Shown: one piece after another, positions 34,920 through 46,569 of the stretch
How positions within the stretch are numbered: position 1 is the stretch's first letter
Layout: each line of letters opens with the position of its first letter
DNA from: Monodelphis domestica
Taxonomy: Eukaryota > Chordata > Mammalia > Didelphimorphia > Didelphidae
NCBI RefSeq assembly: GCF_027887165.1
Contig: NC_077227.1
Span: 347,105,707-347,169,706, forward strand
Length of the DNA stretch: 64,000 nt
Reading direction: 5' to 3'
Position numbers and translations under genes: made by a program
Notes under the pieces: model-generated
What the model was told of the DNA's origin: nothing
Seen by the model: only the letters and a program-made list of their open reading frames with translations
Database searches by the model: none

Positions 34920-35615
34920 TGAAGTGAGAAATCCGTGTTATTTTCAAGTTATTAAAAGTTATTAATATCTAAAGGTTGTTCCTCTACCCTCCTGAGCCTG
35001 TCTGGGAATTGCCCCAGGCAGGAGTCCCAGGCTGATGGTCTTAGATCCTGAGGTACTCCGGGACCAAATAGTAAGTATTAATCTTGAGCGTTCTTTTGTT
35101 CTAGAAGACTCCTATTATATCTTTGTAGCCCCTCCTAAATAATCCTATCCAGAACTACTTCCCCCTCCTTTTGTCTCCAACTTCCAGATCATTTCTTTAT
35201 AATATTGATTTGCTTGGATATATCCATTGGGAAGCTATCCTCACTTTTTTTTGAAGATGTCAATTAGCTTGAATATGTTCATTGTAAAGCTATTTGATAC
35301 TCTGTCTTCAACTATTGTAAAATGTCATAATCCCTATGGGGAGACTTGATTACATCAGGATTCTCCTATAAAAAGGGGATTTTTCTGTGAATTTTTTGGC
35401 ATTTGTCTTGGGGCAATGCTCCACATTTTCTCTGTAACCCCTTGGGCATCTGTCTTGGGTCATGGACCCAAGACAGTGCCCCTCCCAATCATCTCTCTCT
35501 CTCTCAATAAAGCCTTATATTTTAAATGATTGATTTCCATGGTCATATATTTTTTAATAAGTGGTAAAAGATGGTGAACTTTGAAATTTCCAAGGTCTCC
35601 TCAATTTCCATTCCA
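34920..35615 (+). mobile_element. LTR family E, plus strand (left arm of inverted pair)
   Basis: A 696-bp unit starting TGAAGTGAGAAATCC and ending ...CAATTTCCATTCCA. It has 'cctataaaaaggggat' (TATA-like, near 35367) and 'ctctctcaataaagcc' (poly(A) signal, near 35508). An inverted copy lies at 36937-37674. Fossil LTR; no retroviral interior remains between the two. Confidence 0.8.
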
Positions 35616-35821
35616 CATGCTTTCCCATCCCTCAATCCTATTACCTTCTCTCATTTATCCTGTATACAGCTTGTACATAGTTATTTGCATGTTGTCTCTC
35701 CCATTGGATTGTGAGCTTTTTGAGAGTAGGTGCCATCACTTATTTTTTTTGTGTGTCCTAAATGCTTATTACAATCCTTGGTACATAGTAAGTGCTTGAT
35801 AAATATTTATTGACTGATCCC
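35616..35821 (+). mobile_element. L2 3' tail
   Basis: 'ggattgtgagctttttgaga', 'cttggtacatagtaagtgct' and 'gataaatatttattgactga' are the L2 3' end. Confidence 0.75.
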
Positions 35822-36130
35822 AACTCCCCATACTTTCTCTGCTTCTACTCACTATGCTGTTCAAAGTTGCTGGAGAAAGTCACCCAATCATGTTGACTAG
35901 GTTTACCATAAATGTATTTATTTAATCTTAACTGGGTCTTATAACTTCATGGCAATTATTTTATTCTTCCCTGAGTGACTGCAACACATTCTCCACTGTA
36001 ACTATTATGAATTTTCTCTTTCCTCAAATCTAACATCTATATCTCTATTCATCTCTATTCATCTCAGTAGAGTACGTTGCATCTCTACTCCACTGTGAAA
36101 ACAGAAATTATCCATGAAGAATTCCCTTTT

Positions 36131-36818
36131 TGGGCTTTAAAAGAATGCCTACTCTTTGACCCAGCCATACCACTGTTGATCTGTACTCCAAGGAGATAAT
36201 ATGGAAAAAGACTTGTACAAAAATATTTATAGCTGCGCTCTTTGGCAAAAAATTGGAAAATGAGGGGATGCTCTTCAAATAGGGAATGGCTGAACAAATT
36301 GTGGTATATGTTGGTGATGGAATACTATTGTGCTGAAAGGAATAATGAACTGGAAGAATTCTATGTGAACTGGAACAACCTCCAGGAATTGATGCAGAGT
36401 GAAAGGAGCAGAAATTGGAGAACATTGTACACAGAGACTGATATACTATGGCACAATCAAATGTAATGAACTTCTCTACTAGCAGCAATGCAATGACCCA
36501 GGACAATCCAGAGGAACATATGAAAAAGATAGCTATCCACATCCAGAGAAAGAATTGTGGAAACAGAAATGCATATGATCTATCAAGTAGTTTGATATGG
36601 ATATGATTAGGGTTTTGATGTTTAAAAATCACTCTACTGCAAATATAAATAACATGGAAATAGGTTTTGAATAATAATACATGTATATAGTCCAATGGAA
36701 CTGCTTGTTGGATTTGGGAGGGGGGTGAGGAAAGAGGTGGAGAGGGGAGGAAGTCATGAATCATGTAAGCATGGAAAAATATTCTAAGTTTAAAAAAAGG
36801 AAAAATGTCTGTAAAAAA
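36131..36818 (+). mobile_element. LINE-1 3' end, 5'-truncated
   Basis: Flanked by aattccctttt (36120-36130) and aatttcctttt (36819-36829), an 11-bp TSD with one mismatch. It holds the last part of ORF2 and a diverged 3' UTR with an A-rich tail. It is older than the 7.2-kb copy but younger than the eroded L1s. Confidence 0.88.
36242..36466 (+). pseudogene. L1 ORF2 C-terminal fragment
   Basis: Reads MAKNWKMRGCSSNREWLNKL and onward, the extreme C-terminus of L1 ORF2. It aligns with the end of the 559-codon ORF of the young copy with several substitutions. Two residues of the AKNWK junction are altered and the upstream frame is lost. Confidence 0.8.
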
Positions 36819-36936
36819 AATTTCCTTTTCTCACCTACCATCACACACATTTTTATTTTTGTCATTCCTATTCTCTAGATTCTGACATTGAGGAGAACTT
36901 CTTGCCAAGGCCAACTTCTCCACTTTTATTCGTGTA

Positions 36937-37674
36937 TGGAGTGGAAATTGAGGGAACCTTGGGAATTTCAAAGTTCACCTTCTTTTACCACTTATTAAAA
37001 AACATATGACTGGGGAAATTAATCATTTAAAATATGATGCTTTATTGAGAGAGAGAGAGATGGTGGGGAGGAACACTGCCTCAAGTTATGGACCCACGAC
37101 AAATGCCTAAAAATACACAGAAAAAATTCCTTACTTATAGGAGAATCTTGATGCAATCAAGTCTCCCAGAAGGAATTATAACATTTTTACCATAGTTGGA
37201 GACAGTGTTATTATAGCTTTATAGTAACTAACACATTTAAGCTAATTAACATCTTCAAGAAACTGGAGAATAGCTTCACAATGGATACATCCAAGCAAAT
37301 CAATATTATAAAGAAATGATCTGAAAGTTGGATGCTAATAAAAGGAGGGGAGTAGTTCCTGACAGAATTATCTAGGAGAGACTGATCAAGTCATTGAGTT
37401 TAACCTCCAGAAGAAACTTCAATAATCCAAATACAAAGATACAATAGGAGTCTTCTAAAACAAAAGGGTAATCTAGATTGGTACTTAAGATTTGATCTTG
37501 GGTTCTTCAGGATCTAAGACCATCAACCTGGGACTCCTGTCTAGGACAATTCCTAGACAGACTCACTCAAAATTGTAAAGCTTTTGTAAGGTTATGAGGG
37601 TGGGGGAACACCAGCTTTTAGATATTAATAGCTCTTAATAACTTGAGAATAATACACTAATTTCTCACTCTTCA
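36937..37674 (-). mobile_element. LTR family E, minus strand (right arm of inverted pair)
   Basis: It is the reverse complement of 34920-35615 along nearly its whole length, starting TGGAGTGGAAATTGAGG and ending ...CTCACTCTTCA. An extra segment near 37390-37440 is absent in the left arm. Fossil LTR. Confidence 0.8.
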
Positions 37675-38092
37675 CAATTGTGATCTCATCTCTTCTCCCC
37701 TTGCTAACAACTTGCTTTTCTTTTCTTTCCCTCAGTTTAGCAAAGGACTCATTCTTTGTCTCCTACAGTTATATGTAAGTTCTCTCTATCTTTAAAACAA
37801 ACAAAAACTTCATTTGGTCCTGTCATCCCCTTTTTCACACAACTTCTAAAAAAAGTTCTCTACATCCATTCATCATCTAGATTCCCTCATTTTCAACTGA
37901 AATCTCTTGCAGTCTAGTTTCTGATTTCTGACTACCACTCAGCTGAAACTGCTGGCTTAGAGGTTTCCACAACTGCTGAATGGAATGTCATTTTCTTAGT
38001 CTTCTCTTTAGACTCTCTGCAGTTTTTAACAGTCTACCACTCCCATATTCTGGCCCTGTCTCTTCCCTTGGCTTTTTTCCCTCTCCCTGCAA

Positions 38093-38182
38093 CCCTTACC
38101 TTCTGTTTTATCATTAATTCTAAGATAGAAAAATGGCAAGGGCTAGGCAATCAGGGTCAAGTGATTTGCCCAAGGTCACACT
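38093..38182 (-). mobile_element. SINE1_MD-like SINE, tail-side fragment
   Basis: 'cccttaccttctgttttatc' to 'tgcccaaggtcacac'; the tRNA head is missing. Confidence 0.8.
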
Positions 38183-38339
38183 TCTCTTGGCTTTTGTAAA
38201 CCTATTCTTTCGTGGTTCTTCTCTTAACCTGTTTGATTCACTCCTCAATATCTTTTGCTATACCATTTACCCATAATTACTTTCAAAACTGTTCTTCCTG
38301 TTAGTACTTTCATCTGAATTTGATTTTGTTTTCTGTGAA

Positions 38340-39450
38340 TTTACAAAAATATATATTTCAATGACTTTTTTTGTCATCACTAGCATTCACCCCTCCTCTT
38401 TCCTCAATTGTCCCTCCCCCCAAATTAAACAAACCGAGGAAAAGAAAAGCCTTTTAATAAATAAACACAGTCAAGCAAAATGAGTCATACTGTAACCAGG
38501 TCCAAATTTTCTGTACTTTGAACCTTTCTGATAGTAAGTAGGTAATGGAAGGGATAAAGATAACATGGATTCCTCACTTGGAACTACTTCAGGCTGAGAG
38601 AGATAAGATTCTGTACTGCCCTAATAAGGCAGTATAGAATGTTTATATGCTCTGATTGGTTAAATGCCTACAAGACATGTAGGAAGATAAGACTGGACTA
38701 GGACTGAGATAGTCCTTGCTCTGATTGGTTAAAGGGCTATAGGGTGAATGCAGATAGATAGGATTGAAACAATCCCTGATTGGACAACTCACTTGAATAA
38801 TTAGGATAATTGGGTGTGTGAAATGCACATTTCTGTTGGTTAGTTCGAGGGACAAGATTGTGACTCTCAATTAGCTAACCAATGGTGAAGGAGGGGAGGA
38901 CCATTCTTGGGGCAGGAACCAAAATAAAAGAAAGGGCTCTGAGTCTGAATTTTACATTGCTTCTTATCTGAAACCCTTTTAGTACTTGGTTGCTACGGTC
39001 CATTCTCTTTAAAATGAAATAAAAGAGCCTGATACCCTGACACTAAGTTGATCTTTCTTGTCAAGTAACCTGCTTTATCACTGGTCCTTTGGAGATGTAA
39101 TTGGCTATTATATTGATCTGAGTCCTTAAATATTTGAAGAATTGTTTTTCTTACAGAATTGTGTAAATTATTCTGGTTCTGTTCTCTTCATGCAGCATCA
39201 GTTCATATCATCCAGAATTCTCTGAAATAATCTCTTTCATCATTTCTTATGCTACAATACAATTCCATTATCTTCTTATGCCACCATTTGTTCAATAATT
39301 TCTCATTTTTGTGAAACCTTTCAGATTCTAGTTTTTTCCCTTTCTCCTCCTTTAAATCCTTCCATTAAGAGTTAGGAAGTTTCTTTTGTGAATATTCCCT
39401 CTCCAGTATTAACCCATTCTTATTCACTCTATCTCCTGTTTCTCTGTTGA
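38340..39450 (-). mobile_element. Old LINE-1, minus strand, split by an LTR
   Basis: The left part (to 38528, 'aacacagtcaagcaaaatga') and right part (from 39064, 'gcagcatcagttcatatcat') fit the reversed L1 3' UTR/ORF2 end. An LTR sits between them. Confidence 0.7.
38529..39063 (+). mobile_element. Solo LTR, family F
   Basis: It starts about TGATAGTAAGTAGG and ends ...CTTTCTTGTCA. The phrase 'ctctgattggttaaa' occurs twice (38650 and 38719): reversed CCAAT boxes in a U3-like region. 'accaaaataaaagaaa' and 'atgaaataaaagagcctgat' supply poly(A) signals. No clear TSD; the left edge is uncertain. Fossil. Confidence 0.7.
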
Positions 39451-39460
39451 ATCTGAGGTA

Positions 39461-39528
39461 CAGGGTATCCAAAAACTCTTAATATACTTTTGAGCTAAAA
39501 CCTTCACTAAGATTTTTGGGATATCCTG
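39461..39528. mobile_element. 68-bp mariner-like MITE
   Basis: An almost complete palindrome, CAGGGTATCCAAAAACTCTT... to ...GGGATATCCTG, flanked by TA on both sides. The termini and TA duplication are those of Tc1/mariner elements; it is too short to encode anything. Confidence 0.75.
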
Positions 39529-39530
39529 TA

Positions 39531-40266
39531 TTTCTTTCTTTCTTTTTTTTTATGTTCTGTATTTCTATGCCAAGCTATGCATATGTTAAACCTTCCTTTA
39601 TCCATTTCAGATGTTTAAGTCATCTGATGCTTCTTCCCTCCTTTTGTCCATATTTGTATACTTTTCTTCTCACCTTATTGTGAGAAATATCAAATTCTAC
39701 CCACCTCTTCCTTCTTTCTACATATATATTCCTCTTATCCTTCCTTATTTTTCCCTTCTTAAAACCTTATCCACCTATACAACAATCCACATACCCCTCC
39801 AAGACTTCTGTTTTTTTTTTTAATTTAATTTCCTCAATACCTGGTGAGACATTGTAGGATCACTTGTTTCTTCTTCCTCTAATAGCATTCCATCTTCATA
39901 TAGGCCCTTATATTTGCTCAAATAAATTTACCTTTTTAGTTTCCCCTAGACTCATGTTTGTGTTTCAAAGATTCTAATCATCTCTGGTCTTTCCATCAGA
40001 AATACTTAAAAGTTTTCTATTCCATTAAAATTCAGATTTCCCCCCTATACGATTCACCTTTTGGGGCAAATTATTCTTGTTGTAAGTCTATATTTATCTT
40101 TGAGAATACTGCATTATATTCCCAAGATCTCTCATTTATAGTAGAAGCTGCTAGACCTTCTGTAATCCTAAATTTGATTCTTTGGCACTTGAACTCCTTC
40201 TTTCTATTTGCTTATAAAATACAGAAGGACATTTTCTTTGAGAGTGAAACTTTGGGTTTGGGGTAT
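39531..40266. other. Unassigned, T-rich
   Basis: No repeat or gene recognised. The long ORF that crosses into the fold-back (39958-40413) has no recognisable domain. Confidence 0.45.
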
Positions 40267-40508
40267 GTAATAGAGGAAAAGCAGATCCAACATGCTGGAA
40301 GAGCAACTCAAGCGGGGGAAGGGCAAGAAGGACAGAGAATGGGTCTGGATTCAGATCAACCTCGGAGGTTCTTTCAGACCAACCTCTCTGAAAGAGTTCC
40401 CAAAGAGAAGTGAGTAACTCCTTGGACCTTCTCAGCTCTTCTGTTCCTTCTCTGGAATTCTCTGTCCTTCTTGCCCTTCCCCTGCTTGAGTTGCTTTTCC
40501 TCTATTAC
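40267..40508. repeat. Fold-back element, 242 bp
   Basis: gtaatagaggaaaagca opens the left end and its complement closes the right. Next inward, a 35-bp block (about 40306-40340, CAAGCGGGGGAAGGGC core) pairs with about 40454-40488. A further 'tctttcaga/tctgaaaga' pair sits in the middle. The left arm has 22 extra bases (about 40284-40305). Looks like a non-autonomous DNA element or another inverted duplication; family unknown. Confidence 0.65.
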
Positions 40509-41073
40509 AGGTATACCACACCTGGGACTTTGTCTTTTGGAGTTTCTTTTAGGGTGTGATTGATCAGTGTATTCTTTTTGTCTTCACTTTGTTTTAATAG
40601 ATATGGGTAATTTTCATTTATGATTTCTTAGAATAAAGTGTCCTACCTTTTTAAAAAATCATGATTGTTAGAGTTGAATGATTCTTAATTGTCTCTCTTT
40701 GACCTGTCTTCTAGGTTAGATGTGTTTTATATCAGATACATGACATTTTCTTTTATTTTAGTATTTCCTGCTGTCTTATGGAGACATTGATTTCTATTTA
40801 GGCTACTCCAGTTTTCAGGGAGTACTGAAGGAACTTCAGAAACTTAGGAAAAGCTTACCACTTTCTTTTCTAGTCTATTTATTCTCCTTCCAATTCTTTT
40901 ATCCAGATCTCTTATTTCATTTTTTAAAGTTTCATTTCATTTCTTTTGGAAATTATGTACTTGTGAAAAATAAATTTTTTTTTCTTGTGATTCTATGCTT
41001 GGAATTGTTACAGTTACTCTCTTTTATAGGAATCTTTTAAAATACAATAATTTTTTTGTGCCCATCAGTATAT

Positions 41074-41280
41074 ATATATTTTTAAACCCTTACCTTCCCT
41101 GTCTTGGAGTCAATGCTATTGGCTCCAAGGCAGAAGAATGGTAAGGGCTAGGCAATGGGGGTTAAGTGACTTTCCCAGGGTCACATAGCTGGGGAGTGTC
41201 TGAGGTCAGATTTGAACTTAGGACCTCCTGACTCTCAATCCATGGAATCACACAGCTGCCTCCCCACCCCCCCCCACCCC
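41074..41280 (-). mobile_element. SINE1_MD-like SINE with 11-bp TSD
   Basis: Flanked by catcagtatat at 41063-41073 and 41281-41291. Full-length reverse copy; the G-rich 5' end is expanded to a C run (41262-41280). Confidence 0.92.
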
Positions 41281-41291
41281 CATCAGTATAT

Positions 41292-42134
41292 TCTTAATTC
41301 TTGGCTTTATGCCAGATCCAGGTTCTGCCTCCTGATGCATATTTGGGTAAAGAGAGGTTGTAGGTTATTTGGACTTAAACTGGGCCACCTTTGTGCCTGC
41401 TTGGACTTCCACCTCCAGGAGTTAGACTTCCTTGGATCTTTGAATTTCACCCAAAACATCCTCTGTGGTGTTTTAGGTCAGAGTGATAGGTACCGCTGGG
41501 AACCAGAATTTTCTTGGTAAGAAAGCTGCTGTTTGGGTTGTGGCTGTTTCCTGGGACTTCCAAGCTCCTAAACTTGGATTTTCTGACCACCCCGGAGCTT
41601 TCTTGTGGGGTGGGGGGAAATGGAGGCAGGTTTTCAGTTTCTGCTATCTCTAAACAGAGATCTACAGCCCATCTCTAATTGTCCTAGAAGGCTACAGGCT
41701 TGGTTATTTGGAGTAGGGTGATAGTGGCTCTCCTTGTGATTCCTTCTATATTTTCTGACTTTTTGCACAGTTCCGAATTTGGAGAAGTCATTTACTATAG
41801 TTTTTCCTTTGGCTTAAAAAAATCACTTTGGGGTCAAGTGAAAATTTAATGTTTTTGCTGGAGTAGATGTGTGGAAGTTGGACTGTCTGCCTCCCTTCAA
41901 TTGACCATGTTGATTGGAAGTTCTCTTTTTTCTCTTTTGTAGTTTCAATTCTGTTTGTCCTCATTAGGTAATCACGGCATATTGAATTTATTTCTGAACT
42001 GATATCATTGAGTTTCTTATTAAACATCATGTTGGTAAGATAAAATACCTTAGAAACACCAAAGTTACTCTGAAGGGTATTGAGGGCTTAAAGTTCTTTT
42101 AGAAATTGATTTAATTTTTTGTGTGGAGTGGGGC
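41292..42134. other. Unassigned sequence
   Basis: No repeat or gene recognised. Confidence 0.45.
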
Positions 42135-42290
42135 TGCATTATTGTCTCCATTTTACAGCTGAGACCATGGAGACGGACTGTACTTGAGGCCACCCAACGA
42201 GTCATAGGCAGAGCCAAAATGAAAGCCTGAAGTTCCTAATGACCTAGTCCTGTAGTCAAACCACAAAGCCACACTGCATCCCATTTCCGT
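42135..42290 (-). mobile_element. MIR, minus strand
   Basis: 'tattgtctccattttacagc' and 'cctgtagtcaaaccacaaag' are reverse-complement MIR. It supplies the C-terminal codons of the ORF listed next. Confidence 0.65.
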
Positions 42291-42692
42291 TGTTTCAGGG
42301 CTGGGCTTGGAACAGAAAGCATTGTACTCCCACCAAGAGCTGAATGGTGATTTGCCATTCACAGTCCAGACTGCATTCAAAGAGTCACAGACTAAACCAG
42401 CTCTCAATTGCGGGTGAAAGCTTGTTATCATGTACATGACCCATTGATCTGTTCCGACAATGACTCCTGAATTATATGGCCCTTGAATGTTTGTTGCTAG
42501 AATAGATCTATACTGTTGATGAGATGATAAGTACTTACTGGAAACAGCTGCCTGATATGACTCTGGCCATTTTGTCTCAATGAAATACTCTATAGTCCCA
42601 TTATTCATAGCATGGCTTGTAAATCTCTCTCCTCCAGCATCCCTCCCCCAGCTCACTCTTAGGGTATCTTGATAAGACTGAATTAAAGAACA
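42153..42692 (-). other. Unrecognised open frame with exon-like edges
   Basis: The minus strand stays open for about 180 codons. A splice-acceptor-like 'ttgttgtatttcag' ends at 42693 and a good donor, CCA|GTAAGT, falls at 42539/42538; the 154-nt interval between is open in the same frame (QDTLRVSWGRDAGGERFTSH, then IEYFIETKWPES). Beyond the donor the frame stays open and finally runs into a MIR. I recognise no protein family. It may be an orphan exon, a decayed gene piece or chance. Confidence 0.2.
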
Positions 42693-42929
42693 CTGAAATA
42701 CAACAATTTGAAATACAATGCCTTAACTTTTATAGCAAAACCTATTTTCCCTAAGTAGGTCTAGGAAGCTGTAGTGACATGGAAATCATTTCCAGTGGCT
42801 TCCATTAGCTCTTAAACCCTTCTCTGATTTGAGGACTTTCTTATTTCTTCGCCACTATCCCAAACTCTACTTACAGCTGTAAACAATGATATCTGGTAAA
42901 TGAAAAAGGAGAAACAAGAGAGTGAGAAT

Positions 42930-43146
42930 ACACTCTTTTTTTTAAATTAAAAAAATCTCTTATCTTCCATCCTAGAATCAATACTGAGTATTGGTTCCAA
43001 AGCAGAAAAAAAGTAAGGACAAGGCAATGGGGATTAAGTGACTTGCTCAGGGTCACACAGTTAGGAAGTGTCTGGGGTCAGATTTAAACTCAGGACCTCC
43101 TGTCTCTGGGCCTCGCTTTTAATCTATTGAGCCACCTAGCTTCCCC
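42930..43146 (-). mobile_element. SINE1_MD-like SINE
   Basis: Full-length reverse copy, from 'tcttatcttccatcctagaa' to 'attgagccacctagcttccc'. Moderately diverged. Confidence 0.88.
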
Positions 43147-43351
43147 CTGAGCCACCAGGATGCCCCCCAAAACACAATCTTAATTATAAAATCATATATG
43201 GTGAGTTCACAAGTCCAAGCCCAGCAGTATAAACAATTTTCACATTACTAGTGATCCTCTCTTCTGTGTTTGGCTATGATTTACCTGGAAAGCTCATATG
43301 TGCACCAATTTGGGGAGCATTTTAATCAGTCATTCTAAGTAGGTGATATCC

Positions 43352-43677
<326 letters not shown>

Positions 43678-43858
43678 TCCCCAATACTGTGTATTGGTTC
43701 CAAGGCAAAAGAGTGGTAAGGTCTAGGCAATGGGGGTCAAGTGACTTGTCCAGGGTCACACACCTGGGAAGTGTCTGAGTCCAGATTTGAATCTAGGACC
43801 TCCCATCTCTAGGCTTGGCTCTCAATCCACTCAGCTACCCAGCTACCCAGCTGCCCCC
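43678..43858 (-). mobile_element. SINE1_MD-like SINE with expanded tail
   Basis: 'ccaatactgtgtattggttc' to 'cagctacccagctgcccc' is the reverse SINE body and head; the last 25 or so bases of the 3' end have been replaced by the microsatellite at 43352-43677. Confidence 0.9.
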
Positions 43859-44297
43859 TGTCCTTAGGCTTTTCTGCTTAAGAGTAGGCAATTTTTGATA
43901 GAGAGCTTTTCAGAGCTCTAGCAAGGGCTGAGCCCAACTGAGTATTCAGTTATTTACCCCTGGGGGTTTGTGTACAAAATTCTCTTGCTAACTAATGAAA
44001 GGCTGGAAGGTACATAATGGATTACTTCAAGAAAACATTTGAAGAGCTCCTGGACATTTGGCTCAATGAAACTCTTTTCCATTTGTTTCCCAAATATCTT
44101 AACCTTGAATTTAAAATATGTCTCTGAGAAGTAGATCTAATAATAATACTCTGTGTATGTGTGTGTGTGTTTGTGCTCACATGCACTATGGATCTACTTT
44201 AGGGTCTTACAATGATGCTATTTATAGAGATCTCAATTAGCCAGATGCCCCTCTAAAAGGGGCCTGATTCACTAATCAGGCACTAATTTGAGATTTT

Positions 44298-44859
44298 AGG
44301 GGTGTATGGGGTGCTCAGGGAGGAATAGTATCTCTGGTATGGAGGGCTTGTCGTGTCCTCCTAGGGCAGCTCTCCAGCTACTGATCCCCACCTGACACCC
44401 AGCTCTCACTTGTGGCTCCTAGTAGCTGCTAGCATTCGGCAGCTGCCACACCCCAGGCAATGACAGGCCGGCTAAACCTTGTGAGGGTGGCCATCGGGTT
44501 GTGGACCCCTGGTGAACCAGGGCTTTGCTCACCCAGCATGTGAAGACTGCTTCGGCTGAACAGACTGAAGAAACCAACAAGAAGGTTAAATGGCTGACAG
44601 GGCGACACAGCAAAGCACTGTGGAGTGCTTAGGGCTTGTTGGAGGAGAAAAGACAACACGGCCATCCAATGCAGCTGAGGAAGTCTCCAGGTGTAATGAC
44701 TTTTCGTGCCACTGGACCCAGGCTTCCAACGCCGAGAGACTGGGACTGTCACTGTGCATCGACTTTTCCACTTAAATCTCTTTCATGCACAAGTGTCTTT
44801 GTGCAAAATGCACAAAGACAATCGTCATTCTTGGTTACCGAGAGACTACTACCACCACC
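44298..44859 (+). mobile_element. RTE-type non-autonomous retroposon with 12-bp TSD
   Basis: Flanked by aatttgagattt at 44285-44296 and 44860-44871. The 560-bp unit begins GGGGTGTATGGGG and ends in the RTE/BovB-like 'ttaccgagagactactacc' with a short TAC/ACC tail instead of poly(A). A perfect 11-bp stem (44795-44805 with 44809-44819) lies close to the 3' end. A related unit makes up 63183-63760. It encodes no reverse transcriptase, so it would depend on an RTE LINE. Confidence 0.85.
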
Positions 44860-44984
44860 AATTTGAGATTTGGGGTATACAGAAAAACTCCCAAACTATT
44901 TGCAAATTACTTTAATGAGTTTATGACTTCCGATTAACTTTGTTTTTTCCTGAACATATCTTATAAATAACATGTATACCTTCA

Positions 44985-45553
44985 AAAGACACCTTATGAT
45001 GTCTCTTCTTTCAATCAATCAATTAAGAAACATTTATTAAACACGTACTCTGTGGATTCAAAAAGAGGCAAAGAATAGTCCTTGCCCTCAAGAAGCACAC
45101 AATCTAAAGGGGGAGACAACCAAAAAAAAAAAAAGAAAAGAAAAAAAGATATGCAATGCAAGTTAGATACAGGATAAATAGGAAGAATTAACAGAGAGAA
45201 GGCTCTGGAATTACAGGATAAGAGGAGACTTCCTACAGAAGGTGGGATTTTAAGCTGGGGCTTAAAAGAAGTTAGGGAGGTCAGAAGTTAGAGGAGAAGA
45301 GAGAAAGTTTTTCATGGAAGGGGGGAGAGCTAGAGAAAATGCCTGGAGCTGGGAAATAGAGTGTCTTTTTTTTTTTTTTTGTGGAACAGCCAGGAGGACA
45401 GAGCTGTTGCATGGAACAGTATGTGTTAAGAGGTAAAGAGAGAAAAGATTGGTAGGAAGGGATTAGGTTAGGAAGGGCTTTGAATGTCAAACAGATCATT
45501 TTGTATTTGCTCTTGAAGACAAGTTTACTGAGTAGAGTAGGAGTGGAGGGAAA

Positions 45554-45614
<61 letters not shown>

Positions 45615-45840
45615 CATGATCAGACCTGAGGTTTAGGAAAATAACATTAGCGGTTGAATGGAGAATGAATTGGAGTGAGGAGAGACTAGAGGCAGGCAGA
45701 CCCATCAGGCTATTATAATATTCAAGGCATGAAATGATGAGGGCCTGCCCTAGAGTAGTGGCAATATCAGAGGAGAGAAAGGGAGCACATGTGAGAGATG
45801 TCACAAAGGTGAAATTTTTAGACTTTGTATTAAGCCATAC
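44985..45840 (-). mobile_element. L2/CR1-type LINE 3' region
   Basis: 'cttgccctcaagaagcacac', 'ggaagggctttgaatgtcaa', 'attcaaggcatgaaatgatg' and 'agagatgtcacaaaggtgaa' come in the order of the reversed L2 3' UTR. A TG repeat (45556-45613) lies inside. Confidence 0.75.
45556..45613. repeat. (TG)n microsatellite
   Basis: About 29 uninterrupted TG units inside the L2 fragment. Confidence 0.97.
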
Positions 45841-46294
45841 CTCATCAAACTCTGTGGCCATCTTCAAACTATGGAACTTGAACTCTGACTTTCTTACTGC
45901 TCCTACCTGAAAGCTGACTCCTACTCTTAAGGCTCTGGACTCTGATAGGTAAGCAATCACGTGTGTGTATGTGCATATGCATATGTGTATATAATGTACA
46001 TTTCATTATGTATGTAGATTTATATAAATTATATACAAACAATATGGAATAGTAATAAATATGCATAATTGTTTCACTACCTGCATTTCCTAACACTGCT
46101 GCCGTACTTAACACTTCCCGGTCATTCATCCAAGAGCAAATCTAATCCGACCTGGACATTTGCCATTTGCCTTGCTGCTACTTGCTTTCTTCTTCCCTGG
46201 AATGACACCACTCCCCTCATTTTCAGCTCTCCAGAAACTGTACCTTCAAACTTTTTCCATGCCAAATTTGATCCATTCAGTTTTGGAATCCAAC

Positions 46295-46563
46295 CCTGTT
46301 GTTGTTTAGTCATTTTTCATTCATATCCGAGTCTTTGTGAGCCCATTTGGAGTTTTTTTTTTTTTTTTGGCAAAGATATTGAAGTGGTTTGCCATTTCCT
46401 TCTCCAGCTCATTTTACATATGAGAAAACTGAGGCAAACAGGGGTAAGTGACTTGCCCAGGGTCACATAGCTTGTAAATATCAAAGACTGGATTTGAACT
46501 TGGAAAGATGCATCTTCCTGACTCTAGGCTCAGAATTCAATCCACTAAACCACCTAGATGCCC
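46295..46563 (-). mobile_element. MAR1 SINE, minus strand
   Basis: From 'gttgttgtttagtcattttt' (RTE-like tail) through 'gtggtttgccatttccttct' to 'ccactaaaccacctagatgc'. Full length. Confidence 0.9.
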
Positions 46564-46569
46564 TGGGTG

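Noticed and set aside
39958-40413. 151-codon plus-strand ORF
   Set aside because: Crosses into a fold-back repeat and shows no protein family features.
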